In this document: piece after piece, positions 22,701-34,200 of the stretch
Layout: every line of letters starts with the position of its first letter
Numbering within the stretch: the stretch's first letter is position 1
Assembly: GCA_963971535.1 (NCBI GenBank)
Contig: OZ020591.1
Span: forward strand, 20,415,790-20,479,789
Length of the DNA: 64,000 nucleotides
Reading direction: 5' to 3'
Source: Notolepis coatsorum
Taxonomy: Eukaryota > Chordata > Actinopteri > Aulopiformes > Paralepididae
Position numbers and translations under genes: made by a program
The notes under the pieces: model-generated
What the model was told of the DNA's origin: nothing
The model's input: only the letters and a program-made list of their open reading frames with translations
The model's database searches: none

Positions 22701-22870
22701 GCTAACTAGCACTACATCGGCTAACAAGCCAGTGCTAACACCCATGAGCTGGCCCTAGCCAGACGGAAGACCCATGAGCAAGCCAGTGCTAAGACCCATG
22801 AGCTGGCTAGACGGAAGACCCAGGAGCTGGCCGTAGCCAGACGGAAGCTAACTAGCACTACATCGGCTAA

Positions 22871-25324
22871 CAAGCCAGTGCTAACACCCAGAAGCTAGCT
22901 CAAGAGGAGCTAGCACGAGAGAAGCTAGCTCAAGAGGAGCTAGCACGAGAGAAGCTAGCTCAAGAGGAGCTAGCACGAGAGAAGCTAGCTCAGGAGGAGC
23001 TAGCACGAGAGAAGCTAGCTCAAGAGGAGCCAGCACGAGAGAAGCTAGCTCAGGAGGAGCTAGCACGAGAGAAGCTAGCTCAGGAGGAGCTAGCACGAGA
23101 GAAGCTAGCTCAGGAGGAGCTAGCACGAGAGAAGCTAGCTCAGGAGGAGCTAGCACGAGAGAAGCTAGCTCAAGAGGAGCTAGCACGAGAGAAGCTAGCT
23201 CAAGAGGAGCTAGCACGAGAGAAGCTAGCTCAGGAGGAGCTAGCACGAGAGAAGCTAGCTCAAGAGGAGCCAGCACGAGAGAAGCTAGCTCAGGAGGAGC
23301 TAGCACGAGAGAAGCTAGCTCAGGAGGAGCTAGCACGAGAGAAGCTAGCTCAGGAGGAGCTAGCACGAGAGAAGCTAGCTCAGGAGGAGCTAGCACGAGA
23401 GAAGCTAGCTCAAGAGGAGCTAGCACGAGAGAAGCTAGCTCAAGAGGAGCTAGCACGAGAGAAGCTAGCTCAGGAGGAGCTAGCACGAGAGAAGCTAGCT
23501 CAGGAGGAGCTAGCACGAGAGAAGCTAGCTCAAGAGGAGCCAGCACGAGAGAAGCTAGCTCAGGAGGAGCTAGCACGAGAGAAGCTAGCTCAAGAGGAGC
23601 TAGCACGAGAGAAGCTAGCTCAGGAGGAGCTAGCACGAGAGAAGCTAGCTCAGGAGGAGCTAGCACGAGAGAAGCTAGCTCAAGAGGAGCTAGCACGAGA
23701 GAAGCTAGCTCAAGAGGAGCTAGCACGAGAGAAGCTAGCTCAGGAGGAGCTAGCACGAGAGAAGCTAGCTCAGGAGGAGCTAGCACGAGAGAAGCTAGCT
23801 CAAGAGGAGCCAGCACGAGAGAAGCTAGCTCAGGAGGAGCTAGCACGAGAGAAGCTAGCTCAGGAGGAGCTAGCACGAGAGAAGCTAGCTCAGGAGGAGC
23901 TAGCACGAGAGAAGCTAGCTCAGGAGGAGCTAGCACGAGAGAAGCTAGCTCAAGAGGAGCTAGCACGAGAGAAGCTAGCTCAAGAGGAGCCAGCACGAGA
24001 GAAGCTAGCTCAGGAGGAGCTAGCACGAGAGAAGCTAGCTCAGGAGGAGCTAGCACGAGAGAAGCTAGCTCAGGAGGAGCTAGCACGAGAGAAGCTAGCT
24101 CAGGAGGAGCTAGCACGAGAGAAGCTAGCTCAAGAGGAGCTAGCACGAGAGAAGCTAGCTCAAGAGGAGCTAGCACGAGAGAAGCTAGCTCAGGAGGAGC
24201 TAGCACGAGAGAAGCTAGCTCAAGAGGAGCCAGCACGAGAGAAGCTAGCTCAGGAGGAGCTAGCACGAGAGAAGCTAGCTCAGGAGGAGCTAGCACGAGA
24301 GAAGCTAGCTCAAGAGGAGCTAGCACGAGAGAAGCTAGCTCAAGAGGAGCTAGCACGAGAGAAGCTAGCTCAAGAGGAGCTAGCACGAGAGAAGCTAGCT
24401 CAGGAGGAGCTAGCACGAGAGAAGCTAGCTCAGGAGGAGCTAGCACGAGAGAAGCTAGCTCAAGAGGAGCTAGCACGAGAGAAGCTAGCTCAGGAGGAGC
24501 TAGCACGAGAGATGCTAGCTCAGGAGGAGCTGGCACGCCAGAAGCTAGCTCAGGAGGAGCTAGCACGAGAGATGCTAGCTCAGGAGGAGCTGGCACGCCA
24601 GAAGCTAGCTCAGGAGGAGCTAGCACAAGAGAAGCCAGCCCAGGAGATGCTAGCCCAGGAGAAGCTGGCACGGGTAGCTCAGGAGAGGCTGGCGCGGCAG
24701 ATGCTAGCTCAGGAGAAGCTGGCACGGGTAGCTCAGAAGAAACTGGCGCAGCAGATGCTAGCTCATGAGAAGCTGGCGCAGCAGATGCTCGCTCAGGAGA
24801 TACAAGCACACGAGACGCTAGCTCGCATGTTGAGACATCTCAAAGGACTAGAGATCCCCGAAAGGGCCTCAATGGACCAACTGATGGAAAGAGAAGTAAG
24901 GACCCCCGGTCAAGATCCAGGGTATAAGATGGTGGAGAAACTAATCGCACAGGTGCGAGGCGGGAGCATGTCTCTCAATGATGCAGCAGAATCAGTCATG
25001 AATGGAACACCTATGCAAGGATCATGCTCACTGCTTGAAAAGCTACTCAGAGGAGTCCCAGGGGGTAACCCACTGGCAGCCCGATGCGCAGCATGGTCAC
25101 AAGACCAGCTACGTATCGAATGTATGCTGTATGACCAAGTTAAAATGCTATCTGACAAAAGGGGGGCCTCCCAGGAGTTCCCCCCGAAAACAACCAAGGA
25201 CAGAACAGGGAAAAAGAAGTACCAATACCTACCTGCAGACGAGTGGGCCGCACTAACCCCAGAACAGCAAGCAGAGGTGAGGACAACAAGGGAGGAATTC
25301 AAAGCCCGGAAGGAGAATCAATAG
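22871..25324 (+). CDS. Gag-like open frame with decapeptide array (unrecognised)
   Basis: The frame is open from 22871 (preceded by a stop at 22868) to the stop at 25324. The first ATG is at 24512, so either translation starts there (270 residues) or the array is reached by splicing or a non-AUG start. The N-terminal part is dozens of KLAQEELARE repeats, strongly charged and Ala/Leu-rich, which should form a long alpha helix. The unique C-terminal part of about 165 residues (from 'LARMLRHLKGLEIPERASMD') ends with 'YQYLPADEWAALTPEQQAEV'. That resembles the segment before zinc knuckles in some retrotransposon gags, but there is no knuckle. Function is unknown; a structural protein of the element is my inference. 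Confidence 0.55.
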   Translation, partial: QASANTQKLAQEELAREKLAQEELAREKLAQEELAREKLAQEELAREKLAQEEPAREKLAQEELAREKLAQEELAREKLAQEELAREKLAQEELAREKLAQEELAREKLAQEELAREKLAQEELAREKLAQEEPAREKLAQEELAREKLAQEELAREKLAQEELAREKLAQEELAREKLAQEELAREKLAQEELAREKLAQEELAREKLAQEELAREKLAQEEPAREKLAQEELAREKLAQEELAREKLAQEELAREKLAQEELAREKLAQEELAREKLAQEELAREKLAQEELAREKLAQEELAREKLAQEEPAREKLAQEELAREKLAQEELAREKLAQEELAREKLAQEELAREKLAQEELAREKLAQEEPAREKLAQEELAREKLAQEELAREKLAQEELAREKLAQEELAREKLAQEELAREKLAQEELAREKLAQEELAREKLAQEEPAREKLAQEELAREKLAQEELAREKLAQEELAREKLAQEELAREKLAQEELAREKLAQEELAREKLAQEELAREKLAQEELAREKLAQEELAREMLAQEELARQKLAQEELAREMLAQEELARQKLAQEELAQEKPAQEMLAQEKLARVAQERLARQMLAQEKLARVAQKKLAQQMLAHEKLAQQMLAQEIQAHETLARMLRHLKGLEIPERASMDQLMEREVRTPGQDPGYKMVEKLIAQVRGGSMSLNDAAESVMNGTPMQGSCSLLEKLLRGVPGGNPLAARCAAWSQDQLRIECMLYDQVKMLSDKRGASQEFPPKTTKDRTGKKKYQYLPADEWAALTPEQQAEVRTTREEFKARKENQ
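22892..24840 (+). repeat. 30-bp coding minisatellite (KLAQEELARE)
   Basis: About 54 near-perfect units of AAGCTAGCTCAGGAGGAGCT plus AGCACGAGAG run from 22892 to about 24511. They are followed by variant units (ATG for AAG, CGCCAG ends) and then by degenerate ones. Variants caa/cag and cta/cca recur at intervals of 8-9 units, showing block-wise duplication. The plus-strand frame stays open throughout. Confidence 0.95.
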
Positions 25325-25983
25325 TATCCTTACCCTCTGGGGCCCTGACACAAGTGACTCAAGCAAGTGCAAACTGCACTTGACATACAGCTCATCTGTC
25401 AAGAGGAATAATATAAAGTGTTATTGTCATTTAGGAAGAAACATGACATAGAATACTACAAAAGTTTTGTATATATTCTAAGTATAATATATAAAGATGT
25501 CCGTCCTTGCTCTCAACCCAGAGTAAAGTAAAGTGAATTTGTAATCTATTTCATTCGGAAGGGATTTCCTGACAGCAACCATTTGGTGGGTTAGCACCCT
25601 ACCAGCCATATCAGCTGCATGAGATGTACACTCACCAGCACCTATGGGTAAAAAATTGAGACTCTGCAAACTCTCATCAAGCTTAGCACCTTGACGCGGG
25701 GGGACAGAGCGAGCATCAGGGTCTCTGTATCCGACGGGCCTATCAGATTTGTGGGGACTTGGAAGCCTCAGCATACAGGACGCTGTGGTGCTTGGGCGGC
25801 CAGGTCACTGGTTTATAGGTCTGTCAAAACGGATTGGAGGTTCCGGGGCTAAGAACATAAGTTCAAGTGAGTTGGGCTTTATACTATTTAAATAGGTATC
25901 AAAAACCGAAAGAATATGAACCGAAATGACTGCTGTCGGGTGCCTCTGGAGTAGAATTAATTACAGATTTGAAAAAAAACCAA
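25325..25983 (+). other. Internal non-coding segment of the LTR element
   Basis: The stretch between the open frame and the 112-bp array has no motif I recognise and no long open frame on plus. Confidence 0.4.
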
Positions 25984-27310
25984 ACGTAGAAGGTTCTACT
26001 CAAAGAAAGAATCACACTTAAAGTATATTTCTGTGATAGCAGTAAAAGTTTACTCACGACTAAAAAGTTACGTAATGTTTTCTTACAGTCAAAAGACGTA
26101 GAAGGTTCTACTCAAAGAAAGAATCACACTTAAAGTATATTTCTGTGATAGCAGTAAAAGTTTACTCACGACTAAAAAGTTACGTAATGTTTTCTTACAG
26201 TCAAAAAAACGTAGAAGGTTCTACTCAAAGAAAGAATCACACTTAAAGTATATTTCTGTGATAGCAGTAAAAGTTTACTCACGACTAAAAAGTTACGTAA
26301 TGTTTTCTTACAGTCAAAAAACGTAGAAGGTTCTACTCAAAGAAAGAATCACACTTAAAGTATATTTCTGTGATAGCAGTAAAAGTTTACTCACGACTAA
26401 AAAGTTACGTAATGTTTTCTTACAGTCAAAAAACGTAGAAGGTTCTACTCAAAGAAAGAATCACACTTAAAGTATATTTCTGTGATAGCAGTAAAAGTTT
26501 ACTCACGACTAAAAAGTTACGTAATGTTTTCTTACAGTCAAAAGACGTAGAAGGTTCTACTCAAAGAAAGAATCACACTTAAAGTATATTTCTGTGATAG
26601 CAGTAAAAGTTTACTCACGACTAAAAAGTTACGTAATGTTTTCTTACAGTCAAAAGACGTAGAAGGTTCTACTCAAAGAAAGAATCACACTTAAAGTATA
26701 TTTCTGTGATAGCAGTAAAAGTTTACTCACGACTAAAAAGTTACGTAATGTTTTCTTACAGTCAAAAAAACGTAGAAGGTTCTACTCAAAGAAAGAATCA
26801 CACTTAAAGTATATTTCTGTGATAGCAGTAAAAGTTTACTCACGACTAAAAAGTTACGTAATGTTTTCTTACAGTCAAAAAACGTAGAAGGTTCTACTCA
26901 AAGAAAGAATCACACTTAAAGTATATTTCTGTGATAGCAGTAAAAGTTTACTCACGACTAAAAAGTTACGTAATGTTTTCTTACAGTCAAAAAACGTAGA
27001 AGGTTCTACTCAAAGAAAGAATCACACTTAAAGTATATTTCTGTGATAGCAGTAAAAGTTTACTCACGACTAAAAAGTTACGTAATGTTTTCTTACAGTC
27101 AAAAAAACGTAGAAGGTTCTACTCAAAGAAAGAATCACACTTAAAGTATATTTCTGTGATAGCAGTAAAAGTTTACTCACGACTAAAAAGTTACGTAATG
27201 TTTTCTTACAGTCAAAAAACGTAGAAGGTTCTACTCAAAGAAAGAATCACACTTAAAGTATATTTCTGTGATAGCAGTAAAAGTTTACTCACGACTAAAA
27301 AGTAACGTAA
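25984..27310 (+). repeat. 112-bp tandem repeat, about 12 copies
   Basis: ACGTAGAAGGTTCTACTCAA begins copies at 25984, 26096, 26209 and onward at 110-113 bp. Copies differ mainly in the length of an A-run (AAAAG, AAAAAA). Each ends with TAATGTTTTCTTACAGTC, which looks like a 3' splice site. The final copy degenerates near 27300. Confidence 0.95.
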
Positions 27311-27787
27311 TTACAGTCGAAACCTAAGTAGAAAAAATAGGTACCAGGTCACCTCAACCAGAAGTAACCTAATGTTTACTTAAAATCAGAATAAGTCCTG
27401 CTACTGGGACGGAAATGGAACCGGCGTAATAATACAGGCTGGTGTTATCAGCAGGAGCTGAGTCTATAAGAGGCTACATAGCCTGAATCTACAAGCTGGC
27501 TAACTAGCCGGAACTAATACCAGACATAAACAGTAACTAACTACCCAGTCTGGACCGAGACAAGCACAACACAGGGTAGACCCCCTGTGCAAGAAGGAAG
27601 TGGACGGAAACAACAGTCCGAAGGATCTGTGAACAATGTGCGCTGGTAAAGGGACAAAACCTGAATCAGTGCCACACTCCTAGACGGGGGGGCGGTCCCC
27701 CGGAATCAGCGAACGACGCAGCGGATGGCAAGAAGGAATATACTGACTCAGGTCAGAAATCGGAACTGGAGGAAGACCGGGATAGGT
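27311..27787 (+). other. Internal non-coding segment of the LTR element
   Basis: No recognised motif or credible coding frame lies between the 112-bp array and the next repeat block. Confidence 0.4.
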
Positions 27788-28540
27788 CAAGCTCCAGAGC
27801 ATCCTCAAGGTCCTCATCTAGACCTCCTAGACCTCCCAGACCTCCCAGACCTCCTAGACCTCCCAGACCTCCCAGACCTCCTAGACCGGACAGAGAGACA
27901 TCGGCCTGGACCCAGGTTACAGGGCGACGAGAGCCCTGAATGGACCTGAAAGAGAGAAAAGAGATGAGTCCTCTGTGGACTGTATCTGTGATGTCCTGCG
28001 AGACCTACGGACAGGGTCACATGACCAGGCCAACCACACGTCAATGGAGGACTGCTGCTACAATTCTCGGGGACCCGTAGGGGTCGCCCGAGAAGTGACA
28101 AATCGACCTCCCAGACCGGACAGAGAGACATCGGCCTGGACCCAGGTTACAGGGCGACGAGAGCCCTGAATGGACCTGAAAGAGAGAAAAGAAATGGGTC
28201 CTCTGTGGACTGTATCTGTGATGTCCTGCGAGGCCTACGGACAGGGTCACACGATAGGTCAAGCTCCAGAGCATCCTCAAGGTCCTCATCTAGACCTCCT
28301 AGACCTCCCAGACCGGACAGAGAGACATCGGCCTGGACCCAGGTTACAGGGCGACGAGAGCCCTGAATGGACCTGAAAGAGAGAAAAGAAATGAGTCCTC
28401 TGTGGACTGTATCTGTGATGTCCTGCGAGACCTACGGACAGGGTCACATGACCAGGCCAACCACACGTCAATAGAGGACTGCTGCTACAATTCTCGGGGA
28501 CCCGTGGGGGTCGCCCGAGAAGTGACAAATCAACCTACCT
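27788..28540 (+). repeat. Block repeat of about 200 bp, three copies, with CCTCCCAGA runs
   Basis: GACAGAGAGACATCGGCCTG, followed by a shared stretch of about 130 bp, recurs at about 27888, 28116 and 28314. Short runs of CCTAGACCTCCCAGA precede copies. The open frames here (LPDLPDLLD) follow the short unit. Confidence 0.88.
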
Positions 28541-28639
28541 CAAACTATGGGAGAGATCCAAGAGGTCAGAGGGGGTGACCCCAAGATGACCAAGGTGACC
28601 CCGATGACCAAGATGACGAAGACGACAACAACCTGGGTG

Positions 28640-28994
28640 CATCGGCCGGGAACAACAGATGCAAGTCTTCCCGCCGGATACCAAGCAACAACGTGACCCC
28701 TATCCTGTCGAGCCGTCCAGCCAGGGAACAACAGATGCAAGTCTTCCCGCCGGCTACCAGGGTAACAAGGTACCAAGATGGCAGAGGGGGTGTGGAGAGT
28801 CACAGCCACGTGACCCCACAATCGCCATCTCGTCCCCCAGTACAGACGCTATTAAGACAATGGAAAATGACCGACCAGGATGGCAGAGGGGGTGTGGAGA
28901 GTCACAGCCACGTGACCCCACAATCGCCATCTCGTCCCCCAGTACAGACGCTATTAAGACAATGGAAAATGACCGACCAGGATGGCAGAGGGGG
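28640..28994 (+). repeat. 102-bp repeat carrying polypurine tract copies
   Basis: GATGGCAGAGGGGGTGTGGA at about 28777 and again 102 bp later is followed by CAGCCACGTGACCCCACAAT. The third period runs into the 3' LTR itself. Upstream, GGGAACAACAGATGCAAGTC is also repeated at about 28648 and 28725. Confidence 0.88.
28984..28994 (+). promoter_or_regulatory. Polypurine tract of the non-autonomous element
   Basis: GGCAGAGGGGG directly precedes the TG of the 3' LTR, the position where plus-strand DNA synthesis starts. Two further copies lie at about 28780-28790 and 28882-28892 at a 102-bp period. Confidence 0.7.
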
Positions 28995-30714
28995 TGTAAA
29001 GTGTCACAGCCAACTAAGTGACACTGAGGGTGACATCCTGATCCTATATATGATTATGGGGAACGTCTGTAGATTCTTCCTGGACAATGGAATAGAAACA
29101 CGTTATGTGTAAACACATGTTAAAGTGCCACGCATAGAGGTGTCTGTAAGAGCAAGCCTGCAGTAGGGAGTTAACCACAAAGAATGTGACCCTGAGAGGC
29201 AGCAGGAGAGGCCGCAGAAGAGGGAGCTCCAGTCAGAGGGGCATTGTATTCTTATGAACTATGCATCTGTCTCCCTCCCTCCTCTCCGGCCGGCAGACGC
29301 ATTAAACTGGTTAACCCTTTGTGGGGTCTGAGTGAGATGGGGAGAGAAGGGTTGCTGGTTGAAGTCTTGAATCTATAGAGGGAGATCTTAAAGAAAGAAA
29401 AGAAACTATATAACAATTAAATGTTTAAAATGTGTACAGTAAGAGTTTTCAAAATGGCATGCTTATAATTGACTGTCAGTAAAGAAAAATACTAAAAGAA
29501 TTATGTTTAAAAAAGGAGGGATTTGTCTGGAGGGATTCTTTAAGAAGATCCTATGAAGGGCCCCAGTCACGTGGTTCCCCCAGACAAAGCCGTTGTACGT
29601 TTTGAAGGGAAAAGGGACTTTCTGTTACTGTTAGATAACAGTAACAGAAATATCATATTTCAAAGAAGGAGGAGTTCATAACGAATTATGTACTGTATGT
29701 TGGTTTGCTAAACTAAATGACGATCCTGTGACATCAATGTTCTTAGACCAATCGGAAATATTGTAAGATGGATATAAAAGGGACGGTTGCCCTTTCAAGA
29801 GCGGGATTTTTACACGGAGAAGGAGAGAGAAGAAGAATGGTGCCTACAGACTTCTTTGAGAGATTTTGAAGTTTTTACCAGTGTGTGACTTGGAAGACCA
29901 AGATGCAGATGACATGTTTTGTTTTTATATAATCTTTTAAACTGTAATGGATATTTTTTATTTAGTCTTTTTCTGTAACTTCATTGAAATAAAGATGACT
30001 TTTTATAATCCATTGAGTTCTTGGACTGATCCCTGCCAGCAAATACCAGCCGCGCCTTGATTTCCTCTGAGGTGACTATGTCCTGAAATACAGATTGAAT
30101 CAATTGACTGGTTAATGCTTTTCAGCTAAAATATATATATTTATATATGTATATGCTATGTACTGATAAGAAAATACTAAGCATGTAGATGAGTGTTGTT
30201 TGCGGGTTCCGGTGTCTCTGTGTCCAGACTGACTCTGTCTTGTGTGGGACCTCGACCGTCTGAATCACTGCAGGGTCAGACGGTCGGTTCCGTTGAAGGA
30301 GGAGGAGGAGGAGGACAAAGAGGGCCGGGGAGTGCAAACAATGATTACGTGTTAGTACAGTGGTAATACTTATTAAAAAAGTAGTAATACAACCAAGCTT
30401 TCAAATGAGCAGTATTACAAGCCCTTTCGTAAAGTGATAATAATAATATAATTTTTATTACATGATATAATAGTTCTCCTAAACAAAATATTCGGTTTAT
30501 TTCAAACAAGAAGAGATTAACAACTCTTCATGATTACAGTTCATATCAACTGGATATCACAAGACCAGTGACTTGAAGTAATCTAGACAGAAATAGTAAA
30601 TTGACTCGAGAACTTGGCGAGTTTAGCACCTCGCCGGGGGATATCGAGCGGCCGCAGGTTTATATCTCGAGTAGGTGATTGAGATGTATAAGAGGCGACC
30701 TGTAGCTTTCAACA
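28995..30714 (+). repeat. 3' LTR of the non-autonomous element
   Basis: Line-by-line identical to 20295-22014 as far as I can see. The AATAAA at 29988-29993 would end the element transcript. Confidence 0.93.
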
Positions 30715-31636
30715 ATGTCGATGCAACAATGTCATAGGCAACGATCTAGGCAAAGTCCTAGACTACTGGTACTCGACCGTTGATTCTCTGAATGGAGTGA
30801 GGCGGAGCGAAGCAGCACAGGGAAAAGCAAGATGGTGGATGGAGACGGTAATTCTCTCTGGAGCTCCGACTCCAGAGAACTGCAGACAAACGTGGGATAA
30901 TCCTGTCGTCGCTGGGGAGGAGGGTCTCGTACGGACCGGGTCCTTGTATTCCTAGCGCCCGATGGCAGGATTAATAGCTATTAGTCCAAAAGCCCGTTGG
31001 CATGGGTGATAGCTAGTTAGCCCCTTTGTACTTAGGCTAACCCGCATGGAGTCTTCAATAGGTAGTTAGATCCAGAACGCCGCTGGGTTCAACTATAAGT
31101 CTCTCAACGTTACTTCGCTTACACAAGTCACTATACTGTGCCAATAGTGGCTCGACAATATTATGGTTGTATCTAATTAGCCGTCCGGCTCTCTATCAAG
31201 ATACGTTGCTTGCCTTCCTGTTAATGCTGCAAAACGTCTTCTTCTATCTCACACACTCTGTCTTAGTTACCTGTGGAATGAGTCTGTTCATCCCCACAGA
31301 TCAATATGCTCTCTCTCTCACTTGCCCGGGCATGTCTCAGGAACCCCGCGCATGCGCTCACGCTGTCTACGGCGCTAAGAGTGGAACATATACAAATAAG
31401 CGAATGATGAATACTGCTAAGTAAATAGACGACGTGAAAATATATATCTTATATATACAAACAATATATAAGTTATACAAAATAATAAACGCAGACTCTA
31501 TGTTTTAATCTGGACCTTCAGAACAGCCGCGCCCTAATTAGTCTGAACCTAATTAGCAAATAAAATTTGGGGCACAGATTAATATTAAGGGTCAAGTCAA
31601 TTTCTCCATAATGGGCTATGGGAAGTTGGAAGTAAT

Positions 31637-34200
31637 CTATAAAGTCGGTGGGTTATCATCGTCGTCAGGGGGGTCAGGGAACGCAGGAAGCTCTATCAAC
31701 TTAGCTACTGGTCTAGTATAAGTCCGCCCTTGGACGATGACCTCTGCCGCTCTGACCTTCCCATCCGAACCATTGATCACTCTGCTCACACGGCCGGCTG
31801 GCCACGTAGCTCGGGGTAGTGACTGGTCTATGATCATCACGACGGTCCCCACAGTCAGGTTGTCCCTGTCTTTCACCCATTTCTGACGGGCTTGAAGGGA
31901 GGGTAAGTAGTGTAGGAGGAAGCGGGCCCAAAACTGGTCGGCCAGTACTTGGCTGTGTCTCCACATTCTCCGTCCGTTCATCTCGTCCTGTCTGTACACA
32001 GTCTGAGGAAGGGCAGGGTCCAGCCGCCCCATCAAGAGGTAGTTTGGGGTGATGGGGTCGATGTCAGCTACGTCGCTTGAAACGTAGCCAAGGGGCTTGG
32101 AGTTCAGAACTCCCTCAATCTCGGTGAGGACCGTAGCTAGGACTTCATCGCCCACTGTCTGGGCTCCAAGTACGGTGTACATAGCAGTCTTTATTGATCG
32201 GACCTCTCTCTCCCACGTTCCCCCGAAATGGGGGGCATTCGGAGGATTGAACTGGAAGGTGACCTGAGCCGGAGCAAGGCGAGTCTTGAGTTCTTCACTC
32301 ATGTTCAGGAAGCTCGCTCTCAGTTCCGTGTCTCCTCCTCCTCCTTCTCGAGCTCTCAGGTAGGCCACTGATCCGTACGCCACTTCAGAGGCGTCGCTGA
32401 AGACGTTCATGTCTATCTGACACGTCTCCAGTCGCACGGTAGGGGGGAAGTAACTCCGCGGGATGGCAACCTCGCGGAGTAAGACAAGTTCATCCTCCCA
32501 CTCTCTCCATGTGGTGGCTAGGTGCTCGGGTATGGGGTCGTCCCAGCCCTGCTCCTTGGCCCACAGTTCTCTCACCCGCATCTTCGCCCGGGTGGTGTAG
32601 GGGAGAATACACCCCATTGGGTCGTACTGGCTGGCGAGTGTTCGGTACACACTCCGCCGAGTGGTCAGTCTAGTCGTGGACGTCTCCTGATCCGTCCTCA
32701 GAGGTGTGTGTCGGTAGTGAAGCGAGTCCGTCTTGAAGCGCCAGACGAGGCTCAGGGTCATCTCTTGCGCTTCGCCTGGGGTGTGCGCCATCCAGGTCTC
32801 GCTGCTAGCGGCTTTAGTCTCTGGAGGGAGGTGCCGGAGAACTTGAGGGTCACTACTGGCCCACTGTCGGAGGTCGAATCCACCTTTGGCTAACGAAGCC
32901 CGTAGCTTCATTAGGATGCTCTCTGCTTCTTCTGGCGTGGATACGCTCTGTAGACAGTTGTCCACGTAGAAACTTCGTTCAACGCTGTGTCGGACATCAT
33001 CGTCAGCTCCGGGGTCTTCAGCCACGTGCTTCTGTAACGCGAACGTGGCGCAGCACGGGCTGCAGGTGGTGCCGAAGGGGAGTACCTCCCATTGGTATAT
33101 CGAGGGTTGTTCGTCGTCGAGCCTCTCCCTCCACAGAAACCTCAGTAAAGGCTTGTCGAACTTGTAGGAACATCCCCTTGATGTCGCCGCTGATGGCCAC
33201 TTTGTCCTGACGAAAGCGTATCAGGACGCCGAGGAGGGAGGGTCCGAGTGTAGGGCCGGGCAGGAGTAGGTTATTCAGATTCTGCTGTCCAATCTGATAA
33301 CTGCAATTGAACACAATGGGGTTCTTTCCGTTGTGGGTGACCTTGTGGTGGGGCACGTACCAGGACTCTGTCGTCCCTTCTGCCTCGTGGTCATCGATTT
33401 TCTTTATGTGGCCGGCCGTTACCAGCTTCTCGATCTCGGTGCGATAGATCGTTGCTTGTGGGGGATCCTTGGCGAGGCGCCGCTCAGTGCTCTGTAGGTA
33501 GTGGTGCGTCGCTCCCTTAGGCACATGCAGAGTGGGCATCCCTTCCCGCCTCAAGAGTGGGGTTGCGTATCTTAGCACTCCGTCGACCTCGACCCTCGTA
33601 GTCTTCTGCTCTAGTAGAGCGATGGCATACTTGTCCTCCTTGGACCGAACCATCTTGCGTTCGTTCTTGAATGGCAGCGTGTCTAGTGTCCATAGCCTCT
33701 CAACGTGCTGTAGGAGAGTGTTGTCTGTGTCGCTCGCCTTGGTGTAAAGGCAGCTTGTGGACGTTGGTTGGCTGGAAGGCCCGGAGAGGGGGCCCTGGAG
33801 CGTCCACCCCAGTCGGGTCTTAACCGCGGCTGGGCATCCTCTGGGTCCGATGTGGACCGCATCAGTTGGGACAATGAGGTCCGCGTGGTCGGAGCCAATG
33901 AGTAGGGTCGGTGTAGCGCCGCTGATAAGCGGTATGGGCAGTTGGCGTAGGTGGTCGTACTTTTCCCTCAGCTGTGGGATGGGGTAATCGTAGCGTGACA
34001 AACCTATGTCGTAGCTTGTGAACGCCTTGCTGATGGCGTACCGCTTCTCAGGCTGGTCGATCGCTGCAATGGTGAACGAGACGTTTTCACCTTTGATTGT
34101 CTTTAAGTCTCGACGAATGGTACGGAGGGTCATGGTCTCCTCTGGGCCCCGCAGGTCCAACTGGGTCGCGGCGGAGGCGAGGAGGAGTGTCTTCTCCGAC
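31637..34200 (-). pseudogene. BEL/Pao RT, RNase H and integrase region
   Basis: Visible parts include the start of the polymerase ('VPHHKVTHNGKNPIVFNCSY', 'ISGDIKGMFLQV'), 'FYVDNCLQSVSTPEEAE', the Pao segment 'RTLASQYDPMGCILPYT' and RNase H 'MNVFSDASEVAYGSVAYLRA'. The integrase end follows ('FNPPNAPHFGGTWEREVRSI' and the C-terminal 'LPRATWPAGRVSRVING'). The last 250 bp are repeated at 41906-42161 as part of the tandem arrangement. The region is broken. Confidence 0.85.

Larger units (their letters stand above)
20295..30714 (+). mobile_element. Large non-autonomous LTR element with identical 1720-bp LTRs
   Basis: LTRs at 20295-22014 and 28995-30714 lie exactly 8700 bp apart, and I saw no difference over 1720 bp. 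They run from TGTAAAGTGTCACAGCC to GTAGCTTTCAACA. The 5-bp duplication atgtc lies at 20290-20294 and 30715-30719. A tRNA-Asn primer site follows the left LTR and a purine tract precedes the right one. The 6980-bp interior holds one long gag-like open frame and at least five different tandem arrays, but I see no protease, reverse transcriptase or integrase. It resembles the LARD class (large, LTR-bounded, polymerase-less). It looks structurally whole and very recent. Confidence 0.9.
20079..31525 (-). repeat. BEL 3' LTR (interrupted)
   Basis: It starts TGTAGCTAAGGGGCTACACA and ends ATCTGGACCTTCAGAACA. LTR sequence proper is 20079-20294 and 30720-31525, about 1.02 kb. The rest is a nested LTR element. 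Confidence 0.88.

Noticed and set aside
22881-24809. 642-codon minus-strand frame (LASLVLAPPE repeats)
   Set aside because: It is the opposite strand of the 30-bp array. The plus frame continues into unique sequence and the minus one does not.
25984-27310. CRISPR-like array
   Set aside because: The whole 112-bp unit is repeated with no unique spacers.
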